From positions 1 through 22,021 of IMG/VR virus record IMGVR_UViG_3300046001_007556: a stretch of 22,021 nt of DNA; one strand, 5' to 3'. The stretch's first letter is position 1; each line of letters opens with the position of its first letter. The notes below the pieces were generated by a model, which had not been told where the DNA came from, searched no databases, and was given only the letters and a program-made list of their open reading frames with translations. The position numbers and the translations under genes are program-made. Below are positions 15,212 through 22,021 of the stretch, piece after piece. Source of the stretch: a virus.

Positions 15212-15225
15212 AATTATAAAATAAT

Positions 15226-18200
15226 ATGCCAAATTGGAAAAAAGTCATAGTTAGTGGCTCAGACGCTGCTTTAAATACATTAACCGTCTCAAACGGTATC
15301 ACAGGTTCACTTCAAGGAACTGCTTCATATGCTTCCAACGCTAATAGTTCATCTTACGCTTTAAGTGCTTCATACGCGTTAAACACCACTAGTGCTTCGT
15401 ATGCTTTAAACTCAACAAGCGCATCATATGCTTTATCAGCTTCTAATGCCGCTACAGCATCTTATGTTTTAAACGCAGTATCAAGTTCATTTGCATCAAC
15501 AGCCTCATCTGTAGATACTTTAAATCAAAATGTAATAATATCAGGTTCACTAACTATAGTTACAGGTTCAGGTATTGAATTGCAAGTATTAAATACTGGA
15601 GTAAGAATAGGTAATGTAATAGGTGATGCTCACTCAATAACAGGTAGTTTAGGTATAAGTGGTAGTGTAATTATAACTGGTTCTTCATTTTCAATTGTAT
15701 CTACAGCCGGTGCTACAAATACTGAATTTCAAGTTCTTAGTACAGGTACAAGAATAGGTAATGCCACAGGTGATACACATAATGTAACTGGTAGTTTAAG
15801 AATAAGTGGTAGTAACATAATAAGAGCTCTTACTAATGCTGCTACTCCTTTTCAAATTAATAGTCCAGCTAATGTTTCTATAGTTAGAATAAATGGTATA
15901 GGTGGAGTTGAAATTGGAGCTGATTCATCTGCTAGTGGTACAGGTTCATTTGCTCAAGGAGATTCTTTTGTAACAGCATTAGGTGATTATTCACATGCTC
16001 AAGGTAATAGCACAAATGCAGTAGGAATGGGTTCACATGCAGAAGGTGCTAGTACCGTTTCAACAGGAGACTTTTCACATGCTGAAGGTACTAGCACTAA
16101 TGCAATAGGAACTTATTCACATGCAGAAGGCAGTTCAACTCGAGCTGTTGGTGATTACTCACACGCTGAAGGTGAAGGTACAATAGCATCCGGTTCAGCC
16201 CAAACTGTAATGGGTAAATATAATACCCAAAATAATACAACATCATTAGTTATAATTGGTAATGGTGTTGATGATGGAACTAGAAGTGATTTAGCTTTAT
16301 TTAATACAAATCAAATAGTATTTAATGCTCCACTATCTGGTTCTTCATTTACAGGTTCATTATTAGGAACAGCAAGCTGGGCTAGTAATGCTGTTACTGC
16401 CTCATATGTTTTAAACGCAGTTTCAAGTTCCTTTGCTACAACAGCTTCCTATGTATTAAATGCAGTTTCAAGTTCATTTGCTACTACTGCTTCATATGTA
16501 CTAAACGCTGTTTCAAGTTCATTTGCTACAACTGCTTCCTACGTGTTGAATGCAGTTTCAAGTTCATTTGCCTTGACAGCCTCATTTGTCAATCCATTAA
16601 ATCAAAATGTTGTAATCACAGGCTCGCTAACTGTATTTACTGGATCAGGTGTTGAACTACAAGTAACTAATACTGGAGTAAATATAGGTAATGTTTCAAC
16701 AGATAACCATAATATCACTGGAGCAACACGAGTTACAGGAAGTCTAACAGTAACAGGTAGTGTTGTCTTAGGTGGACCCGCTCCATTTCAAAATTCAGTT
16801 TATATACAATCTAATTACGGAGTATCTTTTGCTGATATTGGTAATGCTAATGTAGCTATAGGAGCATCTGGTGTATTATATTTTGGTGGTGTGTTTCTTA
16901 CACCAAGTAGTATTAGGGCAAGTACTAGTGGTAACATGGTTTTAGCTAGTGATTCAACAGCTATAACCGGGTCAGGTAAATTACATATCAGAGGTGCAGG
17001 CGCTACATCAGCAACAAACGCTTTATATGTTGAAAACTCAGCAAATACAAATATACTTACCTTAAAAAATAATGGGTCTATGATAGTATGGCCAGCTGGT
17101 GGTGATGAATTTGCTGTTAGACCTCCCGCTTTTGTAAGTGACAATACTATGGGTTTTATCTTTAAACCAGGACCAAACTACGGAAATGATGATACATTTC
17201 TTTTTGGAGGTAGTAGATACGGAATATTTGCTCAAAATAATTCAAACGTAAATTCATTGAGATGGGCTACTGGTTATGGATATCAAATTACACAAGACTT
17301 AGTTGGAATATATGGTAACATACCATTTTGGCAAATGAATTTTTTTAGTCAATATGCTATGGCTCCAACTAGCGGAGATACATCACAATTAAATTCTAAT
17401 ATTTCATTTGCTCCATCAGCTGGTAGTGCCTCATTTGCGGTATTTAGTTTTAGACCAACTATTAATCAAACAGGTACAGCTACTGGTATTTCCCGCGGGT
17501 TGTATATTGCCCCTACATTAACATCAGCCTCTAGTTTTAGAGCCATTGAATGGACTAACAACAGTAATAGTTTTGGTTTATATGGTTCAGGCAGCGCTGC
17601 AAACGTATTACGTGGTAATACAACAATAGGTACATTAACTACAGGTTCAGCTACATTCAATGTGTCTGGCTCTAGTGATTTTAAAGGTAATGTGACAACA
17701 ACAGGTTCATTAAATGTTAGTTCAAATAGTTTAACTGTAAATATAGATAGTACAAATAATAATTGGGTTGGCGTTAATACAGCTACTTCTGCAAGTTATA
17801 TTAAGAATTTCCCATTAGTTGTTAAAGGTAATAATGCGAGTGATGCTTATGCCACTATTGCACTTGTAAATGACCAACCACTTATAAAATGGAAAGGTAC
17901 TTACAATAGTAGTAATGGAGCTGAATTATATCAAAATGGTAGTGGTACATTCTTATTAAATACTAATAGTAGTATATCTGGTTTTGCAATTTACTCAGAT
18001 GGTTCTCCAGCTTTTGCTTTATACGCTAGTACAAAAATGGTTGTTGGTGATACAGTAACACCAGCTTCGGCTCTTGGTAAACTTCATATTCGTGGTGGTG
18101 GTGCAACGTCAGCAACAAACGCTTTATATGTTCAAAACTCATCAGGTACCCAAGCATTAACAGTTAGAGATGATGGTCTTATTAGAATAGGAGAAACAGC

Positions 18201-19191
18201 AACAGATTTACAAATTACTCCTTCTTTGAGTAGAATTATATTTGCAAACCCAAATAGTAATGGTTTAATAGGATTTAGTAGTTACAATACATTCCTTACA
18301 CCAACAGGATTAAGACTATTCAGTAGGTCAACTATTGACGGCGGTGTAAATACATTAGGTGATTTTAGATTTTATAATGTGACTACTGCCAAAACCTATA
18401 TGTATATAACTGAAACTGGTAAAATCAGTATCAACAAAGGTACAGTAACACCAAATGCTGACTTAGATGTAAGTGGTAGTGTTATTATAACAGGCTCACT
18501 AACAGTAATAACTGGTTCTGCTGTTGAACTACAAGTATTAAATACTGGAGTGAATATAGGAAACGTAGTTGGAGATACCCATACTGTAACAGGTAGTTTA
18601 GGAGTAAGTGGCTCAAGTAATTTTAGAGGGAATATAATAATAACAGGCTCAGCCAACAACTCACTAAGAGTAAGAGGCTCAGGTACCACATCAGCAACAA
18701 CTGCATTATATATTGAAAACTCAAGCGCTGCTAAATCTTTTCAAGTAGCAGATGATGGTAAACTCTTTTTAAGAGATATTACAGATGAAAGTGGTGAATA
18801 TGGTTTATATTGGTTTAATACTGGAACTAGTTATGGAATCTATAAAACAACAGGCTCATGGAGTGCTCCAAATTATACACAGTTAAAAGTAGATTTTCCT
18901 ACTGGTATTATCATTGATGGTGGTGATGCGTACGGTAAGAGTGGTACTGTAATCCAACCTAGTTCTGGTAATGTAGGTATAGGTACATCATCACCCTCAG
19001 CTAAATTACATGTTGATGGTACAGTAAGAATAGATAACCAAAATAGTTCAACACCTACTGGTCCAAATGCTTCAGCAGGTACAGTCACTAACTACTGGGG
19101 TACAGCCGATGGAACATTTTTAAGTACACCATCTACATGGTTAAAAATAAATTTAGGTGGAACTGATTATTATTTACCAGCGTATCAATAA
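15226..19191 (+). CDS. Giant repetitive tail fibre / adhesin (1321 aa)
   Basis: Starts MPNWKKVIVSGSDAAL, shared with the fibre at 13715. In order it holds GTASYASNANSSSYAL repeats, two ELQV/FQV blocks (about 15541-15815), six YSHAEG-type units ending in QTVMGKYN (15943-16223), four 15-residue repeats (16402-16581) and further ELQV blocks near 16617 and 18490. Three ALYVENS/ALYVQNS blocks lie near 16975, 18076 and 18661. GNVGIGTSSPSAKLHVDGTVR, a common fibre motif, comes near the C-terminus, which ends STWLKINLGGTDYYLPAYQ. The middle (about 17080-17600) is a less repetitive domain and a candidate receptor-binding part. No S74 chaperone domain is visible. It is almost certainly a trimeric, receptor-facing fibre. 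The stop overlaps the next ATG by 1 nt. Confidence 0.9.
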   Translation: MPNWKKVIVSGSDAALNTLTVSNGITGSLQGTASYASNANSSSYALSASYALNTTSASYALNSTSASYALSASNAATASYVLNAVSSSFASTASSVDTLNQNVIISGSLTIVTGSGIELQVLNTGVRIGNVIGDAHSITGSLGISGSVIITGSSFSIVSTAGATNTEFQVLSTGTRIGNATGDTHNVTGSLRISGSNIIRALTNAATPFQINSPANVSIVRINGIGGVEIGADSSASGTGSFAQGDSFVTALGDYSHAQGNSTNAVGMGSHAEGASTVSTGDFSHAEGTSTNAIGTYSHAEGSSTRAVGDYSHAEGEGTIASGSAQTVMGKYNTQNNTTSLVIIGNGVDDGTRSDLALFNTNQIVFNAPLSGSSFTGSLLGTASWASNAVTASYVLNAVSSSFATTASYVLNAVSSSFATTASYVLNAVSSSFATTASYVLNAVSSSFALTASFVNPLNQNVVITGSLTVFTGSGVELQVTNTGVNIGNVSTDNHNITGATRVTGSLTVTGSVVLGGPAPFQNSVYIQSNYGVSFADIGNANVAIGASGVLYFGGVFLTPSSIRASTSGNMVLASDSTAITGSGKLHIRGAGATSATNALYVENSANTNILTLKNNGSMIVWPAGGDEFAVRPPAFVSDNTMGFIFKPGPNYGNDDTFLFGGSRYGIFAQNNSNVNSLRWATGYGYQITQDLVGIYGNIPFWQMNFFSQYAMAPTSGDTSQLNSNISFAPSAGSASFAVFSFRPTINQTGTATGISRGLYIAPTLTSASSFRAIEWTNNSNSFGLYGSGSAANVLRGNTTIGTLTTGSATFNVSGSSDFKGNVTTTGSLNVSSNSLTVNIDSTNNNWVGVNTATSASYIKNFPLVVKGNNASDAYATIALVNDQPLIKWKGTYNSSNGAELYQNGSGTFLLNTNSSISGFAIYSDGSPAFALYASTKMVVGDTVTPASALGKLHIRGGGATSATNALYVQNSSGTQALTVRDDGLIRIGETATDLQITPSLSRIIFANPNSNGLIGFSSYNTFLTPTGLRLFSRSTIDGGVNTLGDFRFYNVTTAKTYMYITETGKISINKGTVTPNADLDVSGSVIITGSLTVITGSAVELQVLNTGVNIGNVVGDTHTVTGSLGVSGSSNFRGNIIITGSANNSLRVRGSGTTSATTALYIENSSAAKSFQVADDGKLFLRDITDESGEYGLYWFNTGTSYGIYKTTGSWSAPNYTQLKVDFPTGIIIDGGDAYGKSGTVIQPSSGNVGIGTSSPSAKLHVDGTVRIDNQNSSTPTGPNASAGTVTNYWGTADGTFLSTPSTWLKINLGGTDYYLPAYQ
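15943..16223 (+). repeat. YSHAEG-type 42-bp coding repeats in the giant fibre
   Basis: Six 14-residue units (FAQGDSF, YSHAQG, GSHAEG, FSHAEG, YSHAEG, YSHAEG) closed by AQTVMGKYN. The architecture matches the array in the fibre at 7881, including the closing G-x-YN element, so the two proteins share a beta-roll module. Confidence 0.85.
16402..16581 (+). repeat. Four tandem 45-bp coding repeats (SYVLNAVSSSFATTA)
   Basis: Units at 16402, 16447, 16492 and 16537 each encode 15 residues. Differences between the first three units are synonymous only; the fourth ends in ALTA rather than ATTA. Confidence 0.88.
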
Positions 19192-19361
19192 TGATTAAAT
19201 CAACACCAGAAATAGAGGCAAAAATAAAGGCTAGTGGAGTTCCTGTACTAGAAATTACATTAGAACAATTAACTCAGGCTAAACTTGCTACTGAAGAAGA
19301 AATAAATTATATTTATAATAAAATAAAAGACAAAAACAATGGCATTACAAATTACAGGTAG
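19191..19361 (+). CDS. Small coupled gene of unknown function (56 aa)
   Basis: The ATG overlaps the giant fibre stop by one base (TAATG), the same junction used by five other gene pairs in the window. The frame stays open for 56 codons to TAG at 19359-19361. The peptide (IKSTPEIEAKIKASGVPVLE, then ITLEQLTQAKLATEEEINYIYNKI) is plausibly helical and unlike random sequence. It overlaps the next gene by 23 nt and contains that gene's promoter motif (19309-19323), so its last 12 or so codons may be constrained by regulation. No family recognised. If it is not real, 19192-19338 is an unexplained gap. Confidence 0.55.
   Translation: MIKSTPEIEAKIKASGVPVLEITLEQLTQAKLATEEEINYIYNKIKDKNNGITNYR
19309..19323 (+). 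promoter_or_regulatory. Motif copy ATATTTATAATAAAA before the 108-aa gene
   Basis: A full consensus copy lying inside the small coupled gene. The core (19310-19317) ends 21 nt before the ATG at 19339. Confidence 0.5.
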
Positions 19362-19665
19362 CTTTAAAAATGGCTACGCATCTTATGAAAACCCACAATT
19401 ACAATTAGTACCTTACTTAACTTATAGAGGTACAATTGCAATGGATGTAAACATTACTATTCCAACTTATGTAACTAATAGTTTAGGAACTGGTAGTATG
19501 ATTTATCCTCAAGTAGGAGCAATTCCAATGTATCCTAGTACATCTGAGTTAGTATACCCTACTTCACCAATAGACCCTTATAGTGATCTTATCTATTCAT
19601 TGGAAACATATATTATCACTCAACTTTCAGGTTCTAACCCAGATTGTACTTTTAATAGAGTTTAA
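19339..19665 (+). CDS. Small probable structural protein (108 aa)
   Basis: MALQITGSFKNGYASYENPQLQL looks like a beta-rich virion protein, with YLTYRGTIAMDVNITIP forming likely strands. The centre is Pro/Tyr/Ser-rich (MIYPQVGAIPMYPSTSELVYPTSPIDPYSD), and the end contains LIYSLETYIITQLSGSN. No signal peptide or catalytic motif, and no family recognised. It lies between the giant fibre and the sheath, so it may be a fibre-attachment or tail-accessory protein (inference). The gene has its own promoter motif at 19309-19323. Confidence 0.7.
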   Translation: MALQITGSFKNGYASYENPQLQLVPYLTYRGTIAMDVNITIPTYVTNSLGTGSMIYPQVGAIPMYPSTSELVYPTSPIDPYSDLIYSLETYIITQLSGSNPDCTFNRV

Positions 19666-19701
19666 TTTGGAAATTTAAAATAGTTTTATTATCATTATAT
19701 T

Positions 19702-19953
19702 ATGGAAAAAATAACTTTAACACAAGAGGAAATTGATTTATTAAAATCAATCCAAGAAGAAAACAACAAGTTAATGGCTAGTTTTGGTCAATTAGAAATG
19801 GCTTTACAATCAATAAACTTGCAAAAAGAAGTTTTGATTAAAACGTTTACTAACCTTAAAAACAAAGAAAATGAGGTTGGAACTACATTACAAGAAAAAT
19901 ACGGTAATGGTAACATTAACATAGAAACAGGAGAATTTACTAAAGTAAGTTAG
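19702..19953 (+). CDS. Small coiled-coil protein (83 aa)
   Basis: Residues about 5-60 (LTQEEIDLLKSIQEENNKLMASF, QLEMALQSINLQKEVLIKTFTNLKNKENEV) show heptad-like hydrophobic spacing typical of a coiled coil. A short polar tail (NGNINIETGEFTKVS) follows. Proteins of this shape occur in many T4-like tail modules, but I cannot name a function; an assembly chaperone is one possibility. The 36-bp upstream gap has TTTATTATCATTATA, a weak echo of the recurrent motif, but no clear core. It ends in TAG, 57 nt before the sheath gene. Confidence 0.72.
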   Translation: MEKITLTQEEIDLLKSIQEENNKLMASFGQLEMALQSINLQKEVLIKTFTNLKNKENEVGTTLQEKYGNGNINIETGEFTKVS

Positions 19954-19965
19954 TTTTTGAGAAAA

Positions 19966-20006
19966 GCTTAGATATTTATTATCAACAATCAATAATTAAT
20001 CTAAGC
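19966..20006 (+). promoter_or_regulatory. Inverted repeat around the tail-sheath promoter motif
   Basis: GCTTAGAT (19966-19973) and ATCTAAGC (19999-20006) are perfect 8-bp complements with a 25-nt loop. The loop holds nearly all of the variant motif ATATTTATTATCAAC (19972-19986), and the ATG at 20011 lies just downstream. Read-through transcripts could form the hairpin, while transcripts starting inside the loop could not. Confidence 0.5.
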
Positions 20007-20010
20007 GAAC

Positions 20011-21702
20011 ATGGCAGAAGTATTATTATCTCCTGGAGTTCTCTCAATAGAGAACGATCAATCACAAGTAACACAAGGCCCAATTACCGTTGGTGCTGCT
20101 ATTATAGGTCCAACAGTTAAAGGTCCTGTTGAAATACCTACTCTTGTTACTTCATATAGTGATTATGTAAATAAATTTGGTACAACATTTGTAAGCGGTG
20201 GTGATGTATATTCATACTTTACATCAATTGCCGCTTATAATTATTTTAATAATGGTGGTGAATCATTGTTAGTAGCTAGAGTAGTAAGTGGAGCTTATTC
20301 ATCTGCTACTTCAACTGCTATCTCAGGTGCTATTGGTAACGCTTTAGTACTTGAAACTATCTCTGAAGGGACTATAATGAATAGTTCAAGTTCATTAGAC
20401 TCAGCTGGTGGGTTAGCTAGTGGTTCAACAGATAATATCAGATGGCAAGTTGTATCTCCTGATACTTCATCTGGTACTTTTAGTTTATTAATTCGTCAAG
20501 GTAATGACATATCTAATAGTCCTATAGTATTAGAAACTTGGACTAACTTATCATTAGATCCTAAAGCACCTAACTACGTTTCTAAAGTAATTGGTGATTA
20601 CACATTAAATTATAATTCAACAAATAATCAAATTGAAATTTCTGGTTCTTATCCTAACGCTTCAAGATACGTAAGAGTAAAATCAGTAAATAATACTCCT
20701 GATTACTTTGATAACAATGGTGTAGCTAAATCTCAATATACAGCTTCAATTCCTGTAGCTGCAAGTGGTTCATTCACTGGAGCAACAGGTGGTATAATGG
20801 TTGGAGGTCAGTATTACAATAATATTACTGATGGTAACAAATCTCAAGGTATCCCTAGCGCGAGCTATGATGACATGATTGATTTATTATCAAATCAAGA
20901 TGATTATAAATTCAATGTATTATTAGCTCCAGGATTATTTAATTCATTACATTCAAGTCAAGTATCAACTATTATAACTAATACTCAAGGTAGAGGTGAT
21001 AGTTTATTTGTTCTTGATTTAGTAACATATGGTTCTACAGTTACTTCAGTAACAAGTCAAGCCGCCTCAAGAGATACTTCATATGCTGCTTCATATTGGC
21101 CATGGTGTCAAATTCAAGATCCAAGTTCAGGTAAGAACGTTTGGGTTCCAGCTTCAGTATTAATCGCAGGTGTTTATGCTTACAATGATAGAGTAGCTGA
21201 ACCTTGGTTCGCACCAGCAGGTATTAATCGTGGTGGATTAGGAACTGTAATTCGCGCTGAACAAAAATTACCTCAATCAAGCCGTGATACTTTATATCAA
21301 GGTAAAGTTAATCCAATTGCAACATTCCCTGGAACTGGAACTGTAGTATATGGTAACAAAACATTACAAACTAAAGCATCAGCTCTTGATCGTGTGAATG
21401 TAAGACGTTTATTAATTGCTTTAAAATCTTATATCGGCCAAGTAGCGAATACATTAGTATTTGAACAAAATACAACTGCTACAAGAAACCAATTCTTAGC
21501 TCAAGTAAATCCTTACTTAGAATCAGTTCAACAAAGACAAGGTTTGTATGCGTTTAGAGTAGTAATGGATGATAGTAATAACACACCAGATGTTATAGAT
21601 AGAAATCAGTTAGTAGGTGCTATTTATTTACAACCAACTAAAACAGCTGAATTTATCTATCTGAACTTCAATATTACACCTACTGGAGCTACATTCGCGT
21701 AA
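20011..21702 (+). CDS. 18: Tail sheath protein (T4 gp18-type)
   Basis: The contractile sheath subunit, 563 aa against 659 in T4. The N-terminus LLSPGVLSIENDQSQVTQGPITVGAAIIGPTVKGPVEIPTLV is typical of phage sheath proteins, followed by SYSDYVNKFG and AAYNYFNNGGESLLVARVV. The C-terminal region contains WPWCQI..PSSGKNVWVPASVLIAGVYAYNDR, EPWFAPAGINRG, VNPIATFPGTGTVVYGNKTLQ and DRVNVRRLLIALKSYI, all standard sheath landmarks that form the core and linking domains. The variable middle (about residues 100-270) is the protruding surface domain. It is followed by the tube gene, the usual 18-19 order. The start is preceded by CTAAGCGAAC with no clear Shine-Dalgarno. Confidence 0.96.
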   Translation: MAEVLLSPGVLSIENDQSQVTQGPITVGAAIIGPTVKGPVEIPTLVTSYSDYVNKFGTTFVSGGDVYSYFTSIAAYNYFNNGGESLLVARVVSGAYSSATSTAISGAIGNALVLETISEGTIMNSSSSLDSAGGLASGSTDNIRWQVVSPDTSSGTFSLLIRQGNDISNSPIVLETWTNLSLDPKAPNYVSKVIGDYTLNYNSTNNQIEISGSYPNASRYVRVKSVNNTPDYFDNNGVAKSQYTASIPVAASGSFTGATGGIMVGGQYYNNITDGNKSQGIPSASYDDMIDLLSNQDDYKFNVLLAPGLFNSLHSSQVSTIITNTQGRGDSLFVLDLVTYGSTVTSVTSQAASRDTSYAASYWPWCQIQDPSSGKNVWVPASVLIAGVYAYNDRVAEPWFAPAGINRGGLGTVIRAEQKLPQSSRDTLYQGKVNPIATFPGTGTVVYGNKTLQTKASALDRVNVRRLLIALKSYIGQVANTLVFEQNTTATRNQFLAQVNPYLESVQQRQGLYAFRVVMDDSNNTPDVIDRNQLVGAIYLQPTKTAEFIYLNFNITPTGATFA

Positions 21703-21718
21703 TATTTTAAATTTAATA

Positions 21719-21732
21719 ATATTTATAACAAG
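21719..21732 (+). promoter_or_regulatory. Motif copy ATATTTATAACAAG before the tail-tube gene
   Basis: The core TATTTATA (21720-21727) ends 22 nt before the ATG at 21750. It allows the abundant tube protein to be transcribed separately from the sheath. Confidence 0.48.
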
Positions 21733-21749
21733 ATAAATAAATAAATAAA

Positions 21750-22021
21750 ATGGCAGTATTAAATCCAAACGAAATATTTTTCACAGCATTTGAACCTAAA
21801 CAACAGAATAGATTCATAATGTATATTGATGGTGTTCCCTCATATATGATTAAAGGTGTAGGCGCAGTAACTTTAACTCAAGATACAATTAAGCTAAACC
21901 ATATGAATGTAGCTCGTTATGTTAAAGGTAAATCAAATTGGGGTACTATATCATTTACATTATTCGATCCTATTACTCCTTCAGGTGCTCAAGCTGTAAT
22001 GGAATCGGTACGTTTACACCA
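21750..22021 (+). CDS. 19: Tail tube protein (T4 gp19-type), truncated by window end
   Basis: Ninety codons are visible. MAVLNPNEIFFTAFEPKQQNRFIMYIDGVPSYMIKGVGAV is the usual opening of gp19-type tube proteins, followed by TLTQDTIKLNHMNVARYVKGKSNWGTISFTLFDPITPSGAQAV. T4 gp19 is about 163 aa, so roughly half is missing to the right. It forms the inner tube within the gp18 sheath. The call rests on that pattern and on the sheath-tube gene order. Confidence 0.9.
   Translation, partial: MAVLNPNEIFFTAFEPKQQNRFIMYIDGVPSYMIKGVGAVTLTQDTIKLNHMNVARYVKGKSNWGTISFTLFDPITPSGAQAVMESVRLH

Noticed and set aside
15226-19191. Diversity-generating retroelement target in the giant fibre
   Set aside because: No reverse transcriptase, template repeat or adenine-biased variable region is visible; variation is between synonymous codons.

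Overview
The window is a late structural module of a T4-like (contractile-tailed, myovirus) phage. It is AT-rich and every gene I accept lies on the + strand. The T4-type marker proteins are clear: prohead protease (gp21), scaffold (gp22), major capsid protein (gp23), neck/tail-completion proteins (gp13, gp14 and gp15 types), tail sheath (gp18) and the start of the tail tube (gp19). A PhoH-type NTPase and repetitive adhesins built on 'GSL.GTASYA' and 'YSHAEG' motifs give the look of environmental, often aquatic, T4-like phages. The host cannot be assigned. Strong Shine-Dalgarno sequences are almost absent; only the scaffold gene has a convincing one. Stops are overwhelmingly TAA.

Layout. 1-3570: the 3' end of an upstream gene, then three unassigned genes probably tied to head assembly, then gp21. 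3571-3779: terminator, promoter-like motif and a structured leader. 3780-6701: gp22 and gp23, closed by a second terminator. 6781-7449: phoH. 7474-10315: a three-gene fibre/adhesin cassette. 10347-13299: the gp13-gp14-gp15 neck and tail-completion block, chained by 1-nt overlaps. 13299-15127: two small fibre-like genes and two tiny unassigned genes. 15128-15225: a compact, potentially structured spacer. 15226-19191: a 1321-residue repetitive fibre. 19191-19953: three small genes. 20011 to the end: gp18 and truncated gp19. Compared with T4, the 21-22-23 block sits upstream of 13-14-15, and adhesin genes fill the space before 18-19.

How the parts work together. Gp22 scaffold and gp23 build the prohead. 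Gp21 cleaves both and probably other head proteins, since LLE|G-type sites recur. Gp13/14/15 close head and tail, gp18/gp19 form the contractile tail, and the repetitive proteins probably decorate the virion or bind receptors.

Most interesting signals. (1) A recurrent ATATTTATAATAAA motif lies upstream of nearly every gene with a leader and is missing at coupled junctions, so it looks like this phage's late promoter. (2) A near-identical 15-residue block sits just after a predicted protease site in both gp23 and an unassigned 187-residue protein. (3) A possible three-helix RNA precedes the giant fibre gene. (4) A perfect 8-bp inverted repeat brackets the sheath promoter motif. (5) Fibre repeats vary at synonymous positions only. 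I found no defence system, CRISPR array, tRNA, transposon, integrase or reverse transcriptase.
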